Shown: positions 46,880 through 56,607 of the stretch, piece after piece | Numbering within the stretch: the first letter of the stretch is position 1 | Layout: every line of letters begins with the position of its first letter | NCBI RefSeq assembly: GCF_033118175.1 | Contig: NC_083704.1 | Coordinates: 51,982,501-52,046,500 of the forward strand | From: Dama dama | Taxonomy: Eukaryota; Chordata; Mammalia; Artiodactyla; Cervidae | DNA length: 64,000 nt | Reading direction: 5' to 3' | Notes under the pieces: generated by a model | Seen by the model: the letters and a program-made list of their open reading frames with translations, nothing else | Database searches by the model: none | Told to the model about the DNA's origin: nothing | Made by a program: the position numbers and the translations under genes

Positions 46880-47720
46880 CCGGAGCTCAGTTTCTTAGTT
46901 TCGGAAACGAGAGCCGGAGCGGGGAGGGGAAGGGAGGGACGGCGCGCCCTCGGGGCAGCCCGATTCTACGGCCCGATCTTACGGCGGCCCGCACTCACCT
47001 CCGGGCGCAGGGCCAGGCGCCAGGGGTCGCGGCTGGGGTCCGGCTCTCGGCGCCGCTCGCGGGAGCGCTCCCGGAGAGGGGTCGGTGGGCGCCAGACCCA
47101 GACGGGCCCGGCGGCCGGTGAGTTACCACCCGGGCCTCGGCGCAGCGGGCGAACGCCGGGGGTCGCTCAAGAGATCCCAGGTCCGCCGCCTCCCGCTCCC
47201 GCGCAGCGGCACACGGAAGTGCAAGGGGGCGGGGCGGTGCGACCTCACCCAGGTGCCGGCCCCAGTCTCGGCCCGCCCCCGCCCTGGGCCCGCCCCCACG
47301 TAGGCCCGCCCCCTCCGAGGCCCCGCCTCCGCCAGCCGCCCCCGGGGGTCCAGCCGCTCTGCTTCCCTAGGCCCGCCACTCAGTGTCTGGGCCTCTCCGC
47401 TGGCTCGAGCACCCCTCACCCACTAAGGGCACGAACGGGCCCTCAGAAGGGGCCTCACTTTACTGAGGGCGCAGAGGCCCGGGGGGCGCTTTCCCCACCC
47501 TACGCCCCGCACAAGGAGCCGGGGAGTCGACGGCGGGGGTTCCCCAGTTCCCAGCGCTGGCGCCCGGGACTCTCTGCCCGCCAGCTGGCCCGCCTCGCCG
47601 GGCCTTCGCTCTTTCTCTTCCTGTTGGTTGGAGTGTGGACGCGGTCGGGCTCGGTGCCCGCCGCCAGGCCAGCTAGTCCCGGCTCTGTGCCCGGAGACGA
47701 ATGGGAAGACTCCAGGGCCG
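46880..47720. promoter_or_regulatory. CpG island, main PRKCD promoter
   Basis: Very GC-rich with dense CpG, in contrast to the AT-richer flanks. It contains tandem GC boxes GGGGCGGGGCGG near 47,226-47,237 and no TATA box upstream of the presumed start, typical of a broad CpG promoter. Position and orientation fit the 5' end of PRKCD, 17 kb from the start codon. Long open frames here on both strands reflect the lack of stop codons in GC-rich DNA, not genes. Confidence 0.75.
46999..47200 (-). other. PRKCD: PRKCD non-coding exon 1 (main promoter; 5' end approximate)
   Basis: On the gene strand a strong splice donor CCGGAG/GTGAGTG has its intron starting at 46998, at the edge of a CpG island. 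The first coding exon has only eight untranslated bases, so an upstream exon is required, and this donor in the nearest CpG-rich promoter is the best candidate. GC boxes (47,225-47,237) lie just upstream. The exon holds a 14-bp palindrome, CGGGAGCGCTCCCG, at 47,060-47,073. The transcription start is not visible; about 47,100-47,220 is my estimate. Confidence 0.6.
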
Positions 47721-49552
47721 GAGGCTCTAGTCGGTCCGCCGGTGCTGGTCAAACGATTGAGAGAGCAGCTCCTGCCCTGATTCATGAGTATTCCTCCCCC
47801 CGCCCCTGCTTTTCAGAGTTTCCCATCGCCTCTGGGAGGCTCCTGAGCTTCCTTTCTAGACTTAGAACTTGATTATCTGGCATAAGTCATTCATTCATTC
47901 ATTGAGTATCCTTCTGGGCCTCAAGTCTGGAGAGAAAGGCCCAGGGAATCCATTCCTTTGCCCCCAAATATCAGAAAACCATTCCATAACGATTCCATAC
48001 TTCCAAAGAAATGTCAGTTTCCAGAGGAAAAGAAGAGGGTTCCAGTTCCAGACCTATCCTCCTGAGGAACCACCTAGAGGTCATGCGGACAGTCTGGACA
48101 GCTCTTTCTAGCTGAGACCTAAGGGATGAAAATGGGAGACAATCCCTGAGGAGGCCTGAGCTGATCAAGGGGTCCATGGCCAACACAGGCCATGGCCAGG
48201 ACATTAGTCTTCTCAAGGAGCGAGTGCTGGCAGCTGTTAGAATGGAATGGGCTTGTGGAGGAAATGGATGGGACATAGTGGCTGATGAGAAGAGAAGGGC
48301 TGGATAGGGCCAGAAGAGCTGTCATGTTGCTCAGGTGGGAGGACCCTAGGTTGGGGAAGATGGGTGGGAAGAAGGGGCCAGACCTTCTGGGTTACAGGGC
48401 TGTGGGGATGGTGGGGGGAAGGGTTGTCTAACGACACCTCCAGGGATGCAGAGCCCTGGCCAAGATGTGAATCTGAAACTGTGTGTGTGTGTGTGGCAGG
48501 GGTGTGTCTGAGCTGGAAAGAAAACTACTATTGATACAATGATTTTTCCCACACATGGCAGGGTGGGGATGAGTGCTATCCTACATTCCAGAAGGAAGAC
48601 CTAGTTTGAAAACTGCTTAATGTCTAAGTTCCCAGCTCTGATGCATGTCCCTTACCCACTGGGGTAGGCTCTGTTCACCAAGATGGACCCTTCAGGTCAC
48701 ACTGGACCATCATTTAGGAAAGAAATCTTATACCTTACTGCTTACAACCAATTTTTTGTACACACTGTTCCCTGGGCCTGAATGTCATTTCGCACTCACT
48801 CCCAAATCTCTACCTGTCTTGGTTGTGTCCATTCAAATGTCACTCCTCCCTGATGTCCAGCGGTGAATCCACGGGACTTCGTTGAGCTAAAGGTCTTTAC
48901 TCATCAGTGTTTTTTGTGTCCTAGTCCCCACCCCCACCCCATGACTTACTTGGGCTTGAGCTAAAGAAAAGGTGAGCAAGATGAGCTTCAGGTGACTTTT
49001 GCTCACCTGGAATCAAGTTTCCTCTCTGGCTCCTCCCTCCAGGTCCACAGTGGCCAGCTGAGCCTCTCCCTCAATGTCAACAATAGGCCCAGCTGGTGCC
49101 AGGGACCACTGGAAGGAGGGCAATGAGGGCTGCCACTTGGAGATTTCTAGGTCCAGCCACCAGACCTTTGCTCCCACACTCTGAGGTTCACCTTGGAAAA
49201 TGGAAAAGAAGAATAATGGCCAACACTGACAGAGCTGCCCCAGTGACAGGTCCTGTGCTGGGTACTGGATCTGGGCAACCTGATCAGACCTTAAGACCCT
49301 TCACAGTGAAGGCCACTATTAGTGCCACTTCTGGTGATGAGTAAACTGAGTCTCAAATCCACCTGCCCAAGGAGACACAGCTAGTAAATGGCAGAAGTGA
49401 GATTCAAACCAAGGTCTGCCAGGCTCCAAAGTCCATGTTTTACATCAGGGGTTCTCAGTCTCAGTGCTAACCTTTGGGTCAGATCATTCTTTGCTGTGGG
49501 GGCTGTTCTCTGCACTGGAGGATGTTTAGCAGCATCCCTGACCTCTACCCAC
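47721..49552. other. Upstream flank of the main PRKCD promoter
   Basis: Unique, GC-moderate sequence with a (TG)n at 48,481-48,494 and an antisense MIR near 49,215-49,420. No exon recognised. Confidence 0.45.
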
Positions 49553-49869
49553 TAAAAATGTCTCCAAAAAAGGGAACCCTCCTACACTGTTGGTGGAAAT
49601 GTAAATTGGTGCAGCCACTATGGAAAACAGTATGGAGGTTTCTAAAAAAAAAAAAAAAAAAAACTAAACTGAAAATGAAATAAAGTTGCTATATGACCAA
49701 GCAATCCCACTCCTGGGCATATACCCAGATAAAACTATAATGTGAAAAGACACACACACCCCTATGTTCAGAGCAGTACTATTCATAATAGCCAAGACAT
49801 GGAAAAAACCTAAATGTCCGTCAACAGATGAATGGACAAAGAAGATGTGGTACTTATGGAATACCGTTT

Positions 49870-50077
49870 CTGCTTAGTTGCTAAGTCGTGTCCAGCTCTT
49901 TTGTGACCCCAAGGACTGTAGCCAGTCCAGCTCTTCTGTCCCATGGGATTTCCCAGGCAAGAATACTGGAGTGGGTTACCATTTCCTTCTCCAGGGAAAC
50001 TTCCCGACCCAGGGATCGAACCCATGTGTCTTGCACTGGCAGGCAGGTTCTTTACCACTGAGCCATCAGGGAAACCC
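49870..50077 (-). mobile_element. Bov-tA SINE, antisense, inside the L1
   Basis: GTTGCTAAGTCGTGTCCAGC to CTGAGCCATCAGGGAAACCC. ATGGAATAC is present on both sides (about 49,857 and 50,082). Confidence 0.87.
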
Positions 50078-50460
50078 ACATATGGAATACTACTCAGCCA
50101 TAAAAAAAGAATGAAATAATACCACTGCAGCAACAAGGAGACGGACCTAGAGATAATCATACTAAGTGAAGTACGTCAGAAAGAGAAAAACAAATACCAT
50201 ATGATACCACTTACACAAGGAAATCTAAAATATGGCAAAAATGAACCTATCTACAAAAGAGAAACAGACTCAACAGACATAAAGAACAGATTTGTGGTTG
50301 CTGAGGAAGAAGGGGGATGAGGGAAGGATGGATTGGGAGTTTGGGATTAGCAGGTGCAAAGTATTATATACAGGATGGACAAACAGCAAGGTATATAGCA
50401 CAGGGAACTATATTTGATGTCCTGTGATAAACTATGATGGAAAAGAATATGAAAAAGAAT

Positions 50461-50515
50461 ATACATACATACATGTGTGTATATATATATACAACTTATA
50501 TATATATATATAAGC
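50461..50515. repeat. AT-rich simple repeat in the L1 3' end
   Basis: ATACATACATACATGTGTGT followed by alternating TA. Confidence 0.8.
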
Positions 50516-50593
50516 TGTACAGCAGAAATTAACACAACATTGTAAATCAACTATCCTTCAATAAAATAACATTAAAAAAAAAAAAATGTCTCC

Positions 50594-52699
50594 GTCTACA
50601 GTCAAATGACCCCTGGGGGCAAAACCACCCTTTGTTGAGAACCACTACTTTAGAGCAGGGTTAGTGTTTCAGGAACAAGGATTTACAAAGTAGACATCAG
50701 GAAGCACTATCCTTGCCCTCAAGATTATGCAGACTCGGGAACTCAGGGGCTGCAAGCATACACTGGCCTCAGCCAACCTTTCCCCCCTGGAGACTCCAAG
50801 GGAAGGCAAGATGTCCTCAGAGAAGGTGGAGGGGCTGAGGCTCTGCAGGTCACACTGTGGTCAAGGCAGAGATGGGATGCAAGTGGGCTCCCGTCTACGC
50901 CCTGGGATCTAGGACCCAGGGAATCCAGGCCAGGCTGGGCTGGAGTGGCTCTGCACGTTGGAGTTGCCCTCTGGTGCCACACTGGATGGGCAAGGGCATG
51001 GTCCAGATGAGCTTGCTTCTATGCCCCCATAACCTGACTGGTACTGACTTTAGTAGGGCCTGCTGAGGCTTGGGAGCAAGCCTGGGCTGTGTCACATGCT
51101 AACTGTATGACTCTGACAGGTGACCACACCTCTCTGATCCTGAGGTCTCACCTGTGAAATGGGCTGATGACAAACCACCACTTTGGGGGCTAAGTGTTGT
51201 GTGAGAAGATGTGCGTGGAGTCTCAGCCAGGGTGGACACCTGGTGAGGCTCAGCTCACCTTGGCCACAGCACAGGTAAGGTCACTTTGCCAAGTCACAGG
51301 CTGTCAGGCTTGGAAGAGTCCTCGGTACCCTCTCATGACATGGGGCATAAATCCCCAAGAACGGCTGGGTCCACAGCAGCCACCCAGAAATGGTACTTTC
51401 CCTTGTTCCCTCTCTAGGTTTGCAGCCAAGGAAACGGGCCCATCAGAGGCAGCACTGAGCAGCCAGCCACCAGACTCCCACCCCCAGCATCCACCCTGTC
51501 CCCCTGAAGGCTCCGGGAGGGTTAGTCCAGAGGAAGGGCAGCCTGACCCCTGCAACCACTACGCCACGGAGGCCACGAACCCTGGAGGCCCTCAGACCCC
51601 TCCACAGAAAGTCCAGGACTCAGCCAAGCAACCTGGAAAGGACCTGGACAGCCCTCAATCTCTGGGGGCGGACTGTCCACCTGAGCTGGCAGGAAGGGGT
51701 CCTTCACTTGAGCCTTGCCGAGAGATGGTCCTTGATCTAGCCTCTCTGCCTCTGCTCCCTCTCTGCCCTCTCTGTTTCTGCTTCTCTGTATCACCATCCC
51801 TCTCCCTGGGGCTTTGGCTGCCAGCACCACCCCCATCACACCCAGAGCACTAGGCTGGCCAAGGGAGAGTGGGGCTCATGTTTCAGGGTTAAGGAGGCCA
51901 GGCTAGCAGAGATGGTGCTCCTGCAACTTTTAGGGATGGCAGAACCTGGATGGATCCTGCTGGGTCTAGTCCAAGTGAGAAGGGAACTTGGAACATAGTC
52001 CAACATGTAGCAGTGCCTCAGGTCACCGAGATGATCGTGGGCCCGGATTTCTGCCTCAGACACTGGGTAGTAAGGGCAGAGGCCTTGGGGGTAGTACCAA
52101 ATGGCAGGAAGTGCCACATTAGGGGCCTGGAGGGGCCAAGTTGACACCCTAACTCCACCCCGGCCCTATGTCTTAACTGTGCCTCAGTTTTCTCAACTGT
52201 GGAATGGGCAAGATAACAGTAATACTGGCCTGGTGGGTGGCTGAGAAGATGGACAAGATCAAGCTTGCCGGGTACTCTGGGAGCAGAGCTCAATCCATAC
52301 TGGTGTTAACCGGGAAAGAGTTAGTGAGGCCAGCTAATGGTCCACAAGTTCTGTCCTCAATACATCTGTGTTTGGGTGGAACTCGTAGACAAGGCGAAGG
52401 TGCTTTCTGGGAGTTCAGGGCTCAGGGCTTTCCTGGGGTCCTTACAGGGTAAGCAGCCCCTGGACTACCCCGGTCCTGCTCTGACCACCGCATAGCCGCT
52501 GCTCTTCTGGGTCTGCTCTTCCGCCTCCTCTACCCCTCTGCCCACCAAAGGGGCCTGGGTGGGTGTTGATGTTGTCAGGGGCAGCCAGAGTAACAGATAT
52601 TCCCTGGCAAGGAGACCCAGAGGAACTCCCAGCTTTCCAGCACCACCCCTACCTCTCCCATCACCCGCACACAGCAGTACCCTCGGCCGCTAAGATCTG
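50594..52699. other. Intergenic stretch between the L1 and the second CpG island
   Basis: Unique sequence with a MIR-like piece near 51,090-51,170. A 219-codon plus-strand open frame (51,194-51,853) lacks any domain I recognise. Confidence 0.4.
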
Positions 52700-52809
52700 C
52701 CAGGTCTCACTCTAGGCTCTGACACTGGACGAGTCGGGGGTGGTAGGGGGGTCCGTCACCCACAGGGCGTGAAGGGCCGCGGGCTTCATCAGCTCCCTGG
52801 CTTGCTCAC

Positions 52810-53060
52810 CTGCCTCAGTCTCCCTCCGCAGCGGGCAGCTCACCAAGCCCGGTGTGGCGGGTGGGAAACAGGGACCGCGGGTAGGAGCGGCCCTGAGCTG
52901 ACAGGGTGCCAGAGCGACCGCCTGGCACACCCCCGACCCCACCCCGACAGTTTCGCCCCCAGCAGCGGCCGCCGCGCACACGCCCCCGCAGGCGCGCCTA
53001 CCGCGCACCCGGCCCCGCCCCGCCTGGCCCCCGGGAGGCCTTTCTCGGCCGCGGGCAGAG
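52810..53060 (-). other. Candidate alternative first exon of PRKCD (5' end unknown)
   Basis: Gene-strand sequence in the second CpG island ending in GGGAGACTGAGGCAG before a consensus donor GTGAGC. The next acceptor in phase-free non-coding sequence could be the microexon or the first coding exon. The 5' limit is only the edge of the island. There is no direct evidence of transcription. Confidence 0.35.
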
Positions 53061-53092
53061 GCGTCCGCCCCGTCACGTGACTCAGGCCCGGC

Positions 53093-53100
53093 TATAAAAG
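53093..53100 (+). promoter_or_regulatory. TATA box with upstream E-box/AP-1 on the plus strand
   Basis: TATAAAAG with the palindromic E-box GTCACGTGAC (USF/TFEB-type) and an overlapping AP-1 site TGACTCA 9-21 bases upstream. This is the canonical order and spacing for a plus-strand start near 53,120-53,130, away from PRKCD. I recognise no coding exon downstream on this strand. The product would be a non-coding or unannotated transcript. Confidence 0.45.
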
Positions 53101-53200
53101 ACCCGGCTCTATTCCCGGGTCGGGCCGCCACCTGGAGGTTGGGCTGGCGCCGCCGCCTGGGCCGAGGCGGCGCCCTCTCGCCCTTAGCTGCTAGCTCGGT

Positions 53201-56188
53201 CCTGGAGAGTCAGAGAGACTCGGACACGCCCATTTCATGGATGGCGTAACCGAGAGCCTTGGGCGAGAGTGTTGTCCAAGGCACCTCAGCCTGCTGCCTG
53301 GCTTGGAGGACAGGGGGCTGGATGTGGGATGCCAGGTGGGGACGGGGAGTCACAGAAACCTAGAAAAGAAATGAATGACACATATTGGCTGTTCTGATGA
53401 AAAATAGAGCAAGTTAAGGAAAACAAAGATAAGTTTACAGAGATAAGTAAAAATTTGTCATTATTGCACGGATAATTTCATCTCTTCAGACAGACGTACA
53501 CTCCACACTGTCGTTGCATCTTAAAAATTGTCTTACTGGAAGGCACAATCAGGGCAGGCTTCCTGGAGAAGGTGGCTGTGTGGTGGTGGCAGAGCAGTCT
53601 GGGGCTCAAGACCCCTTGTTCATTTTACCTTGATACCAGGATGAGGGATCCCAGTCTCCTGACCAAGCTTCACCCAGGGTTTGCCAATAGCGCTTGGCAA
53701 GGCTGTACGCAGGGGCAATGAGCAGTGCCTGGGGAGAAGTGGTTAGGCCAGTTGGACCAGCAGAGCCTGAGCAAGGTGCCTGCACAGCCAGCACCTTCCA
53801 TTCTGACTCCTCCAGGAATCTGAGAGGCACTGGGGCGCCAGGACACCCCTTCCAACTCACCCACCATCCGCCACCCCCCACGCTCCTCCTCAAGGCCACT
53901 GCTCAGGTTGTACTTTGCACTTAAAATACCATTCCATTAAGCTCTTAACCATCTAACAAGACCCCATCCAAGAGGTCCTCCTCTAGATTCCTGTCTCTTA
54001 ACTGAGGAGGGTCTCTGCTTCCTATGAGCTCTGCCCTCACCTCCATCCCACTACTGGCGCAGTCCAGGGTCTTTCCTGGGGCACTGACCACATGTACAGA
54101 GGGTCCACAGTAGGAAGAACCCACATGCTGTTTCCACACTAACTGGCTGTGTGACCTTGAGCAAGTGTCAGCTGTCTCTGAGCCTCAGTTTCCTCATTTG
54201 TAAAATTTGGAGTCCTTGAGGCTGCTCTGAGGATGGATTGAAATGTTGGTTGCAGAGGGTCCAGACCTGTGCCCAGCACTGGAAACAGGCAGCTGGGCTG
54301 TTCGCGTCTGTCTCCCCAGGCTCTTAGCTCCCTAGGCAGACACATGCCTCCTCGTCAATGTCCAGCAGCCTGCAGTGGAAAGAGACAGGTTGGCAGGGAG
54401 GAGCCTCCCCAGGGAGCTGAGTCTCACCCTTAGGCTACTTGCCCACCCTACCACTTTCACATGCCTTGTCCTTGCCTCTGCCCATAGGCTTCTGCAGGCA
54501 CAGGCTGAGGCCATCTTGGCCACTGTGGCTGGGCAGGTGGCCAGGCTATTGGACAGGACTTAGACACCAGGATGGTGAGCCACTGGGGCTAGAAACACAG
54601 CCGGTTCCCAGGCCAGCCCCTCAGGGTCTGTGGGCACCAGGCGGTCATCCCAGGGCAATAGAAGGAGGAGATCCAGAAGAAGGCTGAAATTTCCAGATGG
54701 GGGTGACATTTGGGTCAAAGGCTGGGATATATAATTTAAACCCTCAGGTTCAGGCCATGTGGGACCCTTTACACCCTCACTCTAGACAGGAAGAGGGGGC
54801 ATGAGGACCCAGGCTAGCTGTATCCAGGTGCACCAAGTTGCCCCAGGTGGGCACTGGAATGGGGGCCTCGAATCACAGGAAGATCTGAGGACCCTGCTTG
54901 GGAGCCTTGCAAAGAAGATGAACTAGACTTTCATCTTCAGGAGGAAGATCTGGTGGCTTCAGACGCAGGGGCACCTGGTGGTTAAATCTGGGCCACAGGC
55001 TTCTGGGTTCCCCTCCCAGCTCAGCCTTCTCTGCTTGTGTGACAGCTGGGCAGGTGGCTCAGCTTCTCTGAAACAAGATGAAGGATGTTAAGAGCTCCAG
55101 CTCTCAGTGGCCATGAGGGTTAACTGACCCAGTGAGGGTAAGGAGGAGGCCACAGGCTTCCCTGTCGCATCTCTCCCCACTCCTCAGGTCTGCAGGCAGA
55201 CCTGCTGGAAGCATGGACAGGTTCCCACAGTCGTAAGGTTCTGCTCTGATACTTTCCTCTCTTTATCCCTTGGCCAGGAGCCTCACTCAGGCACCATGGT
55301 GAGTCCCCTGATTGCTGTCTAATTGCTTCCACCTGGAGAGACTAAGCATTCTGAGCCCATCCCACAGATGAGAAAACTAAGGCTCTGGTGCATCCCTGGC
55401 CAAGGCCACACAAGGCCAGGGTTGTTGGAAGAGACTGAAGCATCAGTCCAAGGCCTTGCCTGTCCACATGTCCTATAAAAAGGTTCCTGACCCTTCTGTA
55501 GACAAAGGCTGGATGTTGTGGTGGGAGACAGCTCTGCTGCCCTCCAGTTGGTTCTGAGAGGGGCAGATTCAGGACAATTTCTCAGGACACTGGAACAGGG
55601 GCAGCTGTTTTGTCTGGCCCGGCTGAGCCCAGAGGGCATCCGGGACTTTGGCCAGTATCCCCACCAGAGGAAGAGATGGAGTCCAGGATGACTGGGGGTG
55701 CTGGGCACCTGTTTTTCTCTGCCTGGCCCAGATGCTGGATGTGAGAGGTCACATTCTTGGGTGACTGCCCTTCAGGGTTCCCTCTTCCCTTCCATGTGCC
55801 TGTAGGGTTCCAGTCCACAGTGCAGCCTAGGCCCCTGAGCCTGAGCTCCCTGAAAAGGGCCTATCCTTATAGGTGGTTTTGGAAGGCAGTGGCTGAGCTC
55901 AGGAGGCCCAAATCTGAGACCAGGAGTCTCCTGGCCACTGGGGGCTGGTTTCTTGCAGTGTGACCTTGGGCAAGTCATCTCCCCTCTCTGGTTTCATCTT
56001 CCTTATCTCTCATTGGGGTTGTTAATACCCCTCAGAGGCTCAGGGAATGTAGACAGAGGAGGTCTAGCACTGGGCCTAGATCAGAGTGAGCTCTCAGTAG
56101 ATTACTGCTATTTTTGTTATATGATTTAATATTATCAGGATGTGTTTAGGGGTGGGAGGGGAAGCTTACACGGCCTGAAGTCCTCTGC
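53201..56188. other. Intergenic stretch, no gene recognised
   Basis: Unique sequence with MIR-like pieces at 54,120-54,250 (sense) and 55,960-56,110. If the plus-strand TATA promoter is active, its transcript would run into this stretch. A weak donor CCAG/GTGGGG occurs near 53,333. Confidence 0.4.
54120..54250 (+). repeat. MIR SINE, sense
   Basis: CTGGCTGTGTGACCTTGAGC and GAGCCTCAGTTTCCTCATTT match the MIR core. Confidence 0.7.
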
Positions 56189-56205
56189 ATAAAACCTAAG
56201 GCTCT

Positions 56206-56363
56206 GGGACTTCCCCAGTGGTCCAGTGGCTAAGAGTCTGCACCTCCAATTCGGGGGGCCCAGGTTCAATCCCTGGTCAGGGAACTAGATCCCACACACC
56301 ACAACTAAAAGTTCCCACATGCCACAACCAAGACCCAGTGCAGCCAAATAAATAAACAAATTA
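56206..56363 (+). mobile_element. CHR-2-type SINE
   Basis: GGGACTTCCCCAGTGGTCCA head and AAATAAATAAACAAATT tail. A 17-nt duplication flanks this SINE together with the one nested in its tail. Confidence 0.87.
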
Positions 56364-56560
56364 AAGTGAAAGTGTTAGTCGGTCCATCGTGTCCGACTCT
56401 GTGACCCCATGGACTGTAGCCTGCCAGACTTCTTTGTCCACAGAATTCTCCAGGCAAGCATGCTAGAGTGGGATGCCATTTCCTACTCCAGGGGATCTTC
56501 CCAACCCAGGGATCGAACCTGAGTCTCCTGCACTGTGGGCAGATTCTTTACCGTCATCAA
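56364..56560 (-). mobile_element. Bov-tA SINE, antisense, in the tail of the CHR-2 SINE
   Basis: GTGAAAGTGTTAGTCGGTCC to GGCAGATTCTTTACCGTCAT. Followed by AT-rich sequence belonging to the host tail. Confidence 0.85.
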
Positions 56561-56607
56561 CAAGTAAAAAAAATATATATATTTATATATATAAAACCTA
56601 AGGCTCT

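Larger units (their letters stand above)
29772..46998 (-). other. PRKCD: Long 5' intron(s) of PRKCD
   Basis: About 17 kb between non-coding exon 1 and the first coding exon. It holds an L1 3' end (33,143-34,084), Bov-tA/BovA SINEs at 30,297, 38,285, 40,987 and 44,636, simple repeats at 34,857, 35,773, 42,160 and 45,524, and MIR-like pieces. Apart from the microexon candidate I see no exon. Long 5' introns of this kind often hold enhancers, but the sequence alone does not locate one. Confidence 0.7.
49566..50580 (+). mobile_element. L1 3' end with a nested Bov-tA SINE
   Basis: TACACTGTTGGTGGAAATGT, TCCCACTCCTGGGCATATAC and TCAACAGATGAATGGACAAA are late L1 ORF2 text. The 3' UTR ends AACATTGTAAATCAACTATC plus an A-tail. 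AAAAATGTCTCC is duplicated at 49,554 and 50,582. An antisense SINE interrupts it at 49,870-50,077. Confidence 0.88.
52700..53200. promoter_or_regulatory. Second CpG island, candidate bidirectional promoter
   Basis: GC- and CpG-rich block about 5.7 kb upstream of the main PRKCD promoter. On the gene strand it has two good donors, GAGGCAG/GTGAGC (intron from 52,809) and CTTG/GTGAGC (intron from 52,843), so it could provide an alternative PRKCD first exon. On the plus strand GTCACGTGAC (53,072-53,081) overlaps TGACTCA (53,078-53,084), followed by TATAAAAG (53,093-53,100). I recall that some human PRKCD transcripts start several kb upstream of the main promoter, but cannot check this here. Confidence 0.55.

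Noticed and set aside
46796..47872. A 358-codon plus-strand open frame across the CpG island
   Set aside because: It is Arg/Pro/Gly-rich in all frames because GC-rich DNA lacks stop codons. It has no domain, and overlaps the PRKCD promoter and exon 1 on the other strand.
51194..51853. A 219-codon plus-strand open frame between the L1 and the second CpG island
   Set aside because: Pro/Ser-rich, no domain, no clear exon borders, and shadow frames on the other strand.
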